Shown: positions 17,298-26,345 of the stretch, in pieces | Numbering within the stretch: the stretch's first letter is position 1 | Layout: each line of letters opens with the position of its first letter | Assembly (NCBI RefSeq): GCF_012912105.1 | Contig: NZ_QMEA01000004.1 | Location: 62,001 to 126,000 of the forward strand | Direction: 5' to 3' | Source of the DNA: Brasilonema sp. UFV-L1 | GTDB taxonomy: Bacteria > Cyanobacteriota > Cyanobacteriia > Cyanobacteriales > Nostocaceae | Length of the DNA stretch: 64,000 nucleotides | Translations under genes and position numbers: made by a program | Notes under the pieces: model-generated | The model's database searches: none | The model's input: only the letters and a program-made list of their open reading frames with translations | Told to the model about the DNA's origin: nothing

Positions 17298-19895
17298 TTA
17301 CAACACTTGCAAAAGTTGCCTAATCTTGGGACTTTGGTGTTGCTTGAATTCTAGCGGGAAATTTAAATCAATAACAAGCTTGTTCTCTGTCTCTTCTTTG
17401 ACCGCAGAAATTTCAGCAACCAACTTACTCGGTGAGGGATTCCCCTCGTCTCGACTCAAGAGCAAACCAACAAGTGGTTTCACATTTCGCATCTGGTGCA
17501 AGTCCTCTTGTCCAAGCAGCCTGTTACTGGATTTAGCTTTTTTGCTCCGCATTTCCAATCGTAAACCTGTTACCCCCAGTTCCGTAGCAATTCCAGGGAA
17601 GAAATGACCATCCCAGTAAAGTTCACCAACAGCGCTCACCTGTTTACGCACCTGGCTACGAGGAGTTGGTTTAATATCGCGTAAGGAGCGATTCAGACTA
17701 GTCGCAAGAAACCCAAGGGAAGCCGCTGGTTGGTCTATAACCTCCCGCTTCTGCGAATACCATTCTCGCACATCAGAGTACAAAATCAGGATTAAATTAT
17801 CCATTTGGGCGCGGTTAGGTTTGACATAATCAATTGCCAAAAATACCTTAGAATCACTTATGGGAGAAATTCGCACAACCCTTGCTGTTAAGGAGACGCG
17901 AGTCGTAGAATCTCCCATAATTTCAACATCAACTTCATCCGATAAATTCGGCCAAGATTCTAAAGCAATCAACGCTCCAGTTTCTGAGATATTAACTGTT
18001 TCGCCCCTAAATGTTTGGTTATTAGCAGACACAAGGACACGAAGGCGTCGCTGCAAACGGTGAGAAGAACGGACTTGCGGCTGTTCAAAGCCAACCACTA
18101 ATGCTGCTATGAGCAAAATCAAATTAAAACCTGACCACAAGGTGTTCACCAAGACTGCTTGCCAATCCTCTGGACGAAGCAGCAACCAGTAGGGAACCGC
18201 AAATAAGGAAGCAACAATAAGCGTTGTTACCACTATTAGACCACGCATTGACTGCCAGTCAAAAGTACGTCTGGTAACATTCACGCCTTTATCAGTGACG
18301 TTAAACGAACCAAGTTTGGGGTTAATCAGCGCCAACATCGTCACCCACCCCGCTTGGAAAGCCATAACAAATTCAAAAACTTCGTTCCAAAAAGAAAAAC
18401 GGACACTTTTGTAAATAATATGGTTAGTGAATAAGGCCAGAAGAATGTGTGGTACAGCATATGCCAGAGTTTCCAAACCTAGACCTCGGATGGGATTGAC
18501 ACCAAACAATAAAAACAAGGTTGGAACAATTGCATACACCAGTCGGGGATATCCATACAAGAAGTGCGAAGTCGCACTAAAATAACAAATGCGTTGAGGA
18601 ATCTTTAGTTTCAGCCAGGGATTAAACAGGGGGTTTTCCAATCGGAGAATCTGCGCCATACCCCTTGCCCAGCGCACTTGTTGACCAACATAGGAAGAGA
18701 ACGTATCTGGCGCTAAGCCAGCGATCATGATTTTGTCATAGTAGACAGACTTGTAACCACGAGAATGCAACCGTAGTGCTGTGTGACAATCCTCTGTTAC
18801 AGTTTCAACCGCAATTCCCCCAACTTCCAAGGCATGAGACTTACGAATGATCGCTGCTGAACCACAGAAAAAGCAAGCATTCCAAAAATCATTACCTTTT
18901 TGCAGCACCTTATAAAAAAGTTCATTCCCCACCGGAATTTTACCGCGAGTCAGCAAATTACGCTCGAAGGGGTCAGGATTATAGAACCAGTGAGGGGTTT
19001 GGACAAACGACACCTTTGGATCATAGAAAAAACCTACAGTGTGCATTAGAAATTGACGCGATGGGATATGGTCGCAGTCTAAAATCAAAACTAAATCACC
19101 CTCAGTTCTTTGAAAGGCGTTGTTGATATTACCCGCCTTTGCGTGCTTGTTGTTGTCCCGCGTCATGTGGATACAACCAATTTCTTCGCACATTTGCCGG
19201 ATCTGTTCTCGCCTAGCCCGGAATGTTTCTCGACGAGGATCGTCTTCCTTGTACCTTTCTGGACGACCATCATCTAAGACATAAACCGTTTTTTTACCAG
19301 GAGCATAATCACAAGCCATTGAGGCTAACACTGTCTTGCGAACAATTTCAACATCTTCGTTGAAGGTGGGAATGTAAATATCAACATTGAACCACTCTTC
19401 TTGAGGAATGTTGGAAAGATCAACCGGCTGACGCTCTTTAATTTTTAAGGTCTGAAAATAAGCCAGTGTCAAGGTGAGAATAGCATACAGCTCTGCTGCG
19501 TACAGCACTACACAAAGAATGCTATTGAGCCAGCCATCAAAGTTCAGAGTGTAGCTTGTGCGGTAATACAAATAACGTAGTGTTGTTACCATACTCAGCC
19601 ACGCCATGAACAAGTGATAATACTGGCTAATTTCAGGAGAAGACTCTCGCTCCTCGGCGTGCATAATCCATTGACCAAGTATCACTAGAAACAAGCCAAT
19701 GACCGCCTGCTGCCAGATTCGTACCGGGGCAATCATGAGTGGAATTGACAGAAACAGAAGCAGCAAGACAAGCCACTTAAACTGTTTCATACCTAATTTT
19801 TCTAAAGTACGGTCAAAAAATCGAGGTGTGAGATCAACGAGCCATTTAGTTAAGTTGAAAGGCCCTCTTGGAGGCGAACTTGATGAAGAAGACAT
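17298..19895 (-). CDS. bcsA: Cellulose synthase catalytic subunit BcsA with PilZ domain
   Basis: This 865-residue inner-membrane GT2 enzyme polymerises UDP-glucose and extrudes the chain. Membrane helices flank the catalytic domain. Motifs are DDG at 208-210, DCD at 273-275, TED at 367-369 and QQVRW at 405-409. The gating loop FNVTDKG (531-537) matches the BcsA FxVTxK signature. A PilZ domain follows (about 608-700) with RLQRR (613-617) and NISETG (635-640), so activation by cyclic di-GMP is expected. It is the last gene of the cellulose cluster, 107 bp after bcsB. No strong ribosome binding site precedes the ATG. Confidence 0.95.
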   Translation of the reverse strand: MSSSSSSPPRGPFNLTKWLVDLTPRFFDRTLEKLGMKQFKWLVLLLLFLSIPLMIAPVRIWQQAVIGLFLVILGQWIMHAEERESSPEISQYYHLFMAWLSMVTTLRYLYYRTSYTLNFDGWLNSILCVVLYAAELYAILTLTLAYFQTLKIKERQPVDLSNIPQEEWFNVDIYIPTFNEDVEIVRKTVLASMACDYAPGKKTVYVLDDGRPERYKEDDPRRETFRARREQIRQMCEEIGCIHMTRDNNKHAKAGNINNAFQRTEGDLVLILDCDHIPSRQFLMHTVGFFYDPKVSFVQTPHWFYNPDPFERNLLTRGKIPVGNELFYKVLQKGNDFWNACFFCGSAAIIRKSHALEVGGIAVETVTEDCHTALRLHSRGYKSVYYDKIMIAGLAPDTFSSYVGQQVRWARGMAQILRLENPLFNPWLKLKIPQRICYFSATSHFLYGYPRLVYAIVPTLFLLFGVNPIRGLGLETLAYAVPHILLALFTNHIIYKSVRFSFWNEVFEFVMAFQAGWVTMLALINPKLGSFNVTDKGVNVTRRTFDWQSMRGLIVVTTLIVASLFAVPYWLLLRPEDWQAVLVNTLWSGFNLILLIAALVVGFEQPQVRSSHRLQRRLRVLVSANNQTFRGETVNISETGALIALESWPNLSDEVDVEIMGDSTTRVSLTARVVRISPISDSKVFLAIDYVKPNRAQMDNLILILYSDVREWYSQKREVIDQPAASLGFLATSLNRSLRDIKPTPRSQVRKQVSAVGELYWDGHFFPGIATELGVTGLRLEMRSKKAKSSNRLLGQEDLHQMRNVKPLVGLLLSRDEGNPSPSKLVAEISAVKEETENKLVIDLNFPLEFKQHQSPKIRQLLQVL

Positions 19896-20002
19896 TTTTC
19901 GATTTTGGGGTATAAATTTTCAAATTGGGACTTGAAGCGCAGATCAACGGGTAAAACTGTCTGTGCTACCTACGTGTATCTGCGCAGAAAATAAAGTTAC
20001 AA

Positions 20003-22414
20003 TTAATTCCTGTCAATACTAGCAAGGCGCTTTAGATACAACTGGACAATTCCATAAAGTATGAGCGACAGACCTATAATACCAACAGGTAGTAGGAGCC
20101 AATTTTCTTGTAGCAAGCGCGATATTTTACTCAAAAAGTTAGTATTTTCCACACGAGCTTTTGAGGGAGCACTACGGAAAAACTCTAGTTGATAGTCGCT
20201 GGCATCGTAGGGAGATGGATTGCTCTTATCGCTACCAACAAGCACTGTGTCCTGTTTTAATTGGAAGAACAACGGGTCTTGCTTGACCACTTGCCGAACT
20301 CGCTCTAAACCAGTTTCTGTCTGAGATGTTAAAGCTAGAATGACTCGCTCATTGCTCCAAGGAGAGATAATTTGCTTAATCAAGCCTTGTGAATCCCGTG
20401 GAGTTTGAATTGTGCCTTGAGCTGATACGCGGGAGAATGCTTGACTCAAATTAAAGCCAGTGGACTTAAAGACTTCCGGAAAAGGAAACTTATCCCGTGT
20501 ACCAATTCCGACAAGATGGTAACCCTTGCGAACTGAGTCAGGAATTGATTCTGGCGTATAAACCGGAAATTTGATGGCTTCTGCTTGACTCAACCGCCCT
20601 AGGCGTTCACTCAAGGCGAGCAAGGTGAGTATATCTGTATTAGATGGGTTTTGTGGCAAGACGATCGCCATTTTAGAGAGATCTTGAGGTGCAGCAAACG
20701 GAAAACCAAATTGCAACAACTTTAAATCTGGAAGTTGTACAGAAGGTTCCCGTTTTAAATCGAAGTTTGTTTCAGCATGAAGTGTACCTACTAATTGTTG
20801 ATCTGCGGCACTCAGACATTTTTGTTTGTCAAACGGTTCTTTGGGATTCATCCGAAAGAACACTTGGAGTTTAGACTCAGAGTTCAACAAACTTGCTGGT
20901 AAATCCACTTTCAAAGTTTGGCGGGTTTCTCCAGAATCTGCAGTTAGACGTGTCCCCCCAATGTATCTACCGTCGAGTAACACATCAATCGCAGAAGTTC
21001 TCGGGTTCATTTGTGGACCATAGCTGTAAACCAAGTTCATGGTACTGCCACGCAAAAATCTGTCATCTGGTAAAGTGCGGAAATTAATTTCTACTGGCGG
21101 TGCTTCTGAACCACGTACAGTCACATCACTAAATGGTTCACCATTGATTGGAGTTCTAATATCGCTGAGTCTAAAATTATTGTCTTCAGGAATATAGCGA
21201 GGCCATTGTCGAGGTTCTGGCGGTGCCACATCTTTGACTTGATTGACAAAAATGACTGGACCTGTTCCCATTTTTCGCAAGTCTGGCTGCACCAAAAACT
21301 GTACTGCCTTTGCGACACCCCTTGGTCCATTACCAGTTGCAATTAAGACAGGTGTACCACCTTTTTCTTTAGTTCTCGTTGCAATCAATACCCCTGTATC
21401 TTCTGAGACGGGTCTTTTATTGATATCGAGAATTTCAGTACCACTAATAGAAAGAGGTAATTTCAAAGAGGTTAAAGCTGGCTGTTCGCTGGGAGTTCCA
21501 ATAATCACCAACCGCTGTTCAGGTTTGACATTCTTAATATTAGAGACCAAGCTTGTCTGTATTGGGCGAAAATCTGCAAATCTACCAAATGCTGCTTGCA
21601 AACGAGCTGTTGTTGTCAACCAATTTTGACTCAGCTGATTTGGTTGCACGTAAACAATATTGTTCGTTTCTAAGCCAAGCTGATCAAAGAAAGGATAAGG
21701 ATAGCGGCTAAAGTTGAGGGGAATTGGTTGCCGTTGGAAACCGAATATTAATTTAGAATCTGGCAGAATCTCCGTCCATAAATTGGGATCATGCGGATCA
21801 GTACATTGTTGTGAGGTATTTTGCTGAGCAACAAACTTAATTTCGTTGTAGTCTTGAAGCAACCTAGGGTTAATATTTATCCGTACTTCACTGATTTGGG
21901 ACTGCTTGCTTTTGAGCGGTACGCTACCGACAGCAGTATCGTTGATCAGGACCGTCAGGTTAGAACGATTAGCATACAGTGATGGTGAGTGCTGAAACCG
22001 AATTAAAGCTTGAAGCTTTTCAACTTTCCAACCACGAGGACGGTTAAAGCCAAGACGACCTTCTCCATTAAGTCCTCGTAAGCGCATCCGATTACCGACA
22101 ATTGGACTGCGGCTAAAGTCTAGGGTGTACGGTATCAGATTCTTCGGCTCATCAGCCTCGGATTCTGTCTCTTCGCTTTCGTCTTCGCTGTTAGCGTTGC
22201 GTCTAATTGCTTGAGCTAACAAGAGAGTTTGCTGTTGTCCAGAATACTTTGGTTGCTGAGAAATTTCACGGTATTGTTGTGAATTTTCGTGTGGCAAATC
22301 GTCTTCTTGATTACGAGCTTGAGCGCTTTGTAATGAGTTCGGAACCAGTAACAAGCAGAAAGTAAAAATAATTGCTTTTGTACTGACTTTAGAAAGATGA
22401 AACAACGGCTTCAT
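20003..22414 (-). CDS. bcsB: Cellulose synthase regulatory/periplasmic subunit BcsB
   Basis: The 803-residue protein has an N-terminal signal peptide (hydrophobic core IIFTFCLLLVP, ending near SAQA), an acidic low-complexity stretch (EDESEETESEADEPKN), the BcsB carbohydrate-binding and flavodoxin-like region, and one C-terminal membrane anchor (LLLPVGIIGLSLILYGIVQL). BcsB is needed for BcsA activity and guides the glucan through the periplasm. The length matches the family. It lies between the GH8 cellulase and bcsA on the same strand. Confidence 0.9.
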   Translation of the reverse strand: MKPLFHLSKVSTKAIIFTFCLLLVPNSLQSAQARNQEDDLPHENSQQYREISQQPKYSGQQQTLLLAQAIRRNANSEDESEETESEADEPKNLIPYTLDFSRSPIVGNRMRLRGLNGEGRLGFNRPRGWKVEKLQALIRFQHSPSLYANRSNLTVLINDTAVGSVPLKSKQSQISEVRININPRLLQDYNEIKFVAQQNTSQQCTDPHDPNLWTEILPDSKLIFGFQRQPIPLNFSRYPYPFFDQLGLETNNIVYVQPNQLSQNWLTTTARLQAAFGRFADFRPIQTSLVSNIKNVKPEQRLVIIGTPSEQPALTSLKLPLSISGTEILDINKRPVSEDTGVLIATRTKEKGGTPVLIATGNGPRGVAKAVQFLVQPDLRKMGTGPVIFVNQVKDVAPPEPRQWPRYIPEDNNFRLSDIRTPINGEPFSDVTVRGSEAPPVEINFRTLPDDRFLRGSTMNLVYSYGPQMNPRTSAIDVLLDGRYIGGTRLTADSGETRQTLKVDLPASLLNSESKLQVFFRMNPKEPFDKQKCLSAADQQLVGTLHAETNFDLKREPSVQLPDLKLLQFGFPFAAPQDLSKMAIVLPQNPSNTDILTLLALSERLGRLSQAEAIKFPVYTPESIPDSVRKGYHLVGIGTRDKFPFPEVFKSTGFNLSQAFSRVSAQGTIQTPRDSQGLIKQIISPWSNERVILALTSQTETGLERVRQVVKQDPLFFQLKQDTVLVGSDKSNPSPYDASDYQLEFFRSAPSKARVENTNFLSKISRLLQENWLLLPVGIIGLSLILYGIVQLYLKRLASIDRN

Positions 22415-22578
22415 ATGACGGTGTGATGACTAGATATAGTGGGAAAAGTTTTGGCCTTTGGTTGTAATTTGTGTGAGTTTTTTTAGCGATATATACAAAT
22501 TGGAATTTTGTTATTTATATAACTCAAAACTGAGCACAATGATTGATTATTTTTTGAATAATCAATCAAAATCTTTGG

Positions 22579-23844
22579 CTACTTCGCTTTCAAGAGTTGC
22601 TGGGGAATGACAGAAGGAGACAACAGACCTAACCAAGCCAAATTCTGTGTATAATAAGCAGACTTATCATCCCAAACTCCTTGTTTGTATTGAAGTAAAA
22701 TTTTTTTCTCAAGTAACTCCTTTGCTAGTCGTGGTTCTACTACTTCCCAAGCGGCGTAAAGCATAGCGTATTGTGCTGTTGATTCATAATCGACTAATCC
22801 TTTGCCTTGTAAGTCGATGCGTGCTGGTAAACGGGATCGCTCGCGCCACTGCTGTTGCAGATATCTACTGTTTGTTTGGAGATAGCGTCGGGCTTGTGGT
22901 GAATTAAACCACGCCGCATCCAGCGACAAGCGCCACCAAATTCGATAAGCATCAAAACCATACACAGTCTGAAGTTGGCTTGTCTGTGGCAAGGGTTGAT
23001 ATTTTCCTGTTTTGGTATCTTGAGCAATCCAATCGCTTGGTAACCCGACAGCAGAAACTGGCGCAGATTTTTCTAAGACTTCATAACTTGTATTGACTAA
23101 ACTCAACCAATCATGTTGTGGATCAACTTGAGCAAATAGCCGAAAAGCATAGGGAGCCAAGTAAGAAGGATTGAGGTAAATGGTAGAAGCATTGGGAACA
23201 AATGCCCCCGTGGGACCAGGTAGCAAATAGAGCTTACCTTCGTGTCCTACCATAGTGGAAAGATTCCACAAATCTTGCAGTTTCGCTTTTGCCAAATTTA
23301 GATATTCAGGACGATTCCAACGCCTTGAGGCCAGAATCAAGGCAGTAATCGCATCAATATCGCTATCACTGGCAAAGTTATTATCGATAGTACCCCAGTT
23401 CCCATCTGCATTTCGTCCCCATTTCCATGCCCACAAGTTGTCTGTCCGTTTGCCATCCACTTGTCGTTGGAGGTTGTTTTCTCCCCAGTTCAAAGTTAGA
23501 GCAAAAGTTGCAGGATCATTGATTAGAACTGCTCGCAGCATCGCATATGCTTGACCTTCACTGGTAGAGCGATCGCCTGCTTCATAATCGATCACTCTAC
23601 CATCACCCTGAATAAATCTCTTCCGGTATATTTCCCAGCTTTGAGCCAGTAACTCTCGGTTCCGAATACTTTTAGGTAAATTCGCGATGGTTGTTGAGTT
23701 ACTTTCGCTACTCTTTAAAGGCATTGCTGTTGTTACCGGATTCCTGCCATCCGATACTTTTGTCTTTATTATTGAGTATCCTAAATGACAGGAATTGAGA
23801 ACGACCATACTAACAATAACTGCTAATTTCACTAGATGCCGCAT
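22579..23844 (-). CDS. GH8 endo-beta-1,4-glucanase lipoprotein (BcsZ-type)
   Basis: The 421-residue protein starts with a lipoprotein-like signal (VVLNSC, Cys19). The GH8 catalytic residues are visible: general acid Glu96 in STSEGQAYAM and Asp160/Asp162 in FASDSDIDAI, with the aromatic cleft residues LWAWKWG. BcsZ-type cellulases trim or edit nascent cellulose during secretion. It is third in the cluster, which supports that role over nutrient degradation. Lipid anchoring would keep it at the periplasmic or outer-membrane face. Confidence 0.9.
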   Translation of the reverse strand: MRHLVKLAVIVSMVVLNSCHLGYSIIKTKVSDGRNPVTTAMPLKSSESNSTTIANLPKSIRNRELLAQSWEIYRKRFIQGDGRVIDYEAGDRSTSEGQAYAMLRAVLINDPATFALTLNWGENNLQRQVDGKRTDNLWAWKWGRNADGNWGTIDNNFASDSDIDAITALILASRRWNRPEYLNLAKAKLQDLWNLSTMVGHEGKLYLLPGPTGAFVPNASTIYLNPSYLAPYAFRLFAQVDPQHDWLSLVNTSYEVLEKSAPVSAVGLPSDWIAQDTKTGKYQPLPQTSQLQTVYGFDAYRIWWRLSLDAAWFNSPQARRYLQTNSRYLQQQWRERSRLPARIDLQGKGLVDYESTAQYAMLYAAWEVVEPRLAKELLEKKILLQYKQGVWDDKSAYYTQNLAWLGLLSPSVIPQQLLKAK

Positions 23845-23875
23845 GCTTAAAAGAGGACAAAGACGGACAAAAAGG

Positions 23876-23917
23876 AGGTTTGGAGGTGGGGAGGTGGGAA
23901 GGTGGGGAGGTGGGGAA
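23876..23917. repeat. G-rich minisatellite between the cellulase and TPR genes
   Basis: The plus strand carries about five imperfect units of GGAGGTGGG/GGAAGGTGGG, in the 119-bp spacer. The G-runs could form a G-quadruplex in the plus (template) strand; the transcript would be C-rich. The similar CCCCATC-rich tract at about 56800-56895 suggests a genome-wide simple repeat. Confidence 0.65.
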
Positions 23918-23963
23918 AGTCATTTTTCTCACCTCATCGTCCAATCACACCAGCTCATCCTCT

Positions 23964-26345
23964 TCATTTTCCTCTGCGCTCATAGTTCTCCCAAGAGGGC
24001 TGAAAGCCACGTCTTAGCAAGAAATCTTCTTGTATTTGCTGCCTCTGACGGGACACTTCAGCATCGCTTGTGCCTTGGGATATTTGTTCTAGTTCGAGTT
24101 GCTCAAGCTGTGCCAGCGCTGATAGAGGCTGATCAGTAATAGCACTTAAGCCAGCAAGGGCGCGACGTGCATCTTTATCTTGTGGTTTCTGTGCTACAAC
24201 TTGAGAGTAAATTTGCTGTGCAGAATCAAAACGCCGCTGTTCAAAACGAATTCCCCCTAAAGCGGCAAGAGCATCTATATTATCTGGTTGCTGTGCCAAG
24301 ATATTTTCATAAGCCTTGCCAGCCATATTCAAATCACCAATTGCTCGCGCCAAATCTCCCTGTAACTGATATGTGTTCGCGTCTTTAGGGAGGCGAGCAA
24401 TTAACTGTTTGACTCGTGCTTGTGCTTCAGTAGGATTACGTTTTGCTATGACTTGTACGAGACGCAGTTGCACTGGTAAATAGCTTGGGTCAACTTGAAC
24501 TAAATAATTATACAGAGGTTCACGCTGTGGTTGAGCTGGCAATGTTCCAACTAAACTAAAAAGTTCTGGAGGTGCATTCGTCGCAGGTTGTGTGGCTAAC
24601 CAATTATTGAGAACTGCTTGCGCTTCTTGCTCAGAAATCTTCTTGGCTTGATAGGCGATACTGGTTCGTCCTAACTGAGTTGTCAAATTTTGCGGTTGAC
24701 GGATGATCAATTGATCATAAATTGCCAAAGCTTCATCAAACCGTCTTTGTTGTATTCGCACACCTGCTAGTCCACGTAAAGCACCATCTATAATGTCATC
24801 ACCTCCTGACTTAGCTGCTAAGACAGCTTGGAAACGTTGAGCGCTGGCTTCTAAGTTGCCCTCTCGTCGCTCAATTTCTGCTGCTAGCAACTGAGGTGCG
24901 AGACTTTTGGCTCCTTCAGGTGTTGCTGTGTAAGCTGCCAAAGCTTGTCTTGCTCCATTTGTATCATTCAGTTGTAGAGCAATCTGAGCTATCCGAAAAT
25001 TTAAAAATGGTACGTTCACCCTTGGTAAAAGACTTTGATAGAGAGGCAGAAATTCTGGATCAGGAGCATCAACGTCTGATATTGCAAGAGCTATCTGTTG
25101 CAATTGCCCTGCATCTGAGGGTAAAGGGTCAATTGCAGCGACCAAACGCCTTTTGAAGTCACTTTTGGTAAGTTGTCCCAATTCATTTTCTAGGACTAAC
25201 TGCCGCACTACCAAACTTTTATCATTCGGGAACTGTGGAGCCACTTGACGATAAAGTTGTAATGCTGCTTGCTCTTGTTGAGGTAAGCCAGTGAAGACAT
25301 CAGCGGCTTCTCGCAACAAAGTGGGCGAGGGATTGGGAGAGTTGGCGATCGCCTGACGATAGAGAGTCGCCACTTGTTGTGCTATGTCAGGGTTATTGCT
25401 TGATGAGCGAATCTCATTCAAGGAACGTGCTAGAGGTAAAATCGCCTCTGGTCTGTTTTGTATAGGCTCCAATACTGCAAAAGCTTGCGCTGACTGTTGA
25501 TTGGCAACATACGCCTTAGCAAGTTCAGCACGTGTCTCAATGGCTAGTTTGTCGAGACTCTTGGAACCTTGTAACTGTCCTTCCAAAATTTGTACTGCTG
25601 CTTTTGGATTACCTGTTTCTCGCAAGCTACTCGCGTAGGCGACTGCAGCAAATCCAGTGATCGGCTTACCACTGACTCGATAGCGGTTGAACAGTTCTAA
25701 AGCTTTTTGGTAATTGCGGCTATAACTGTAAGCTTGAGCTGCTCCAAGGATAGTTTCTGATGTGGGATTGTTTTCCAAGATTATTTCATAGTCTTGGACC
25801 GACTCGCTCACCCTTCCTTGGTAGGTGTACAATAAAGCCCGGTAAGAACGGGCTTGTACGTCGTTGGGATTAAGTTTTAACAAAGTGTTGAGAGCTTCAA
25901 TCCCCCGTACTTGCCACTCTGGGCGATAAGTGCCCATGATCCCAACAATTTTGAGCGCACCTTGGTTGTTGGGATCTTGCGCTAGCACTTGTTGATAAGC
26001 ATTCCAAGCTTCGTTAATACGTCCAGCGCGGTTATAAGAAATTGCTAACCCAACTTTGGCTTGTAGAGACTGCGGATTTTGCTTTAATGCTTGTTCAAAG
26101 GCTTTGATAGCATCATTAACCCATCCTTTTTTGAGGAGATTGTAACCGCGTTGCGTCGCTGACGAAGACTTTTGTGCTTGGACAGGAGCAATGTTATTCA
26201 ACGACGGGATATTGACTATATAAGTCAAAACAAAAAACAAAGCAGTCACCAAAACAAGATCAGAAAAACTTTTCGTTGTCATCTGTTGAACACTCGGTGC
26301 CTGTGTTAAGCAGAGATTGGTATTGTATTTATGTTTTTGACTCAT
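23964..26345 (-). CDS. TPR scaffold protein of the cellulose operon (BcsC N-terminal half equivalent)
   Basis: The 793-residue protein has an N-terminal membrane/signal segment (LVLVTALFFVLTYIV, ending near PVQAQ) followed almost entirely by tetratricopeptide repeats (for example GWVNDAIKAFEQALKQNPQS and LNEAWNAYQQVL-type units) to the C-terminus. In enterobacteria BcsC combines periplasmic TPRs with an outer-membrane barrel; here the barrel is absent from this protein and supplied by the preceding gene, whose stop overlaps this start by 4 bp (ATGA). It probably forms the periplasmic guide for cellulose. Translation is likely coupled. Confidence 0.85.
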   Translation of the reverse strand: MSQKHKYNTNLCLTQAPSVQQMTTKSFSDLVLVTALFFVLTYIVNIPSLNNIAPVQAQKSSSATQRGYNLLKKGWVNDAIKAFEQALKQNPQSLQAKVGLAISYNRAGRINEAWNAYQQVLAQDPNNQGALKIVGIMGTYRPEWQVRGIEALNTLLKLNPNDVQARSYRALLYTYQGRVSESVQDYEIILENNPTSETILGAAQAYSYSRNYQKALELFNRYRVSGKPITGFAAVAYASSLRETGNPKAAVQILEGQLQGSKSLDKLAIETRAELAKAYVANQQSAQAFAVLEPIQNRPEAILPLARSLNEIRSSSNNPDIAQQVATLYRQAIANSPNPSPTLLREAADVFTGLPQQEQAALQLYRQVAPQFPNDKSLVVRQLVLENELGQLTKSDFKRRLVAAIDPLPSDAGQLQQIALAISDVDAPDPEFLPLYQSLLPRVNVPFLNFRIAQIALQLNDTNGARQALAAYTATPEGAKSLAPQLLAAEIERREGNLEASAQRFQAVLAAKSGGDDIIDGALRGLAGVRIQQRRFDEALAIYDQLIIRQPQNLTTQLGRTSIAYQAKKISEQEAQAVLNNWLATQPATNAPPELFSLVGTLPAQPQREPLYNYLVQVDPSYLPVQLRLVQVIAKRNPTEAQARVKQLIARLPKDANTYQLQGDLARAIGDLNMAGKAYENILAQQPDNIDALAALGGIRFEQRRFDSAQQIYSQVVAQKPQDKDARRALAGLSAITDQPLSALAQLEQLELEQISQGTSDAEVSRQRQQIQEDFLLRRGFQPSWENYERRGK

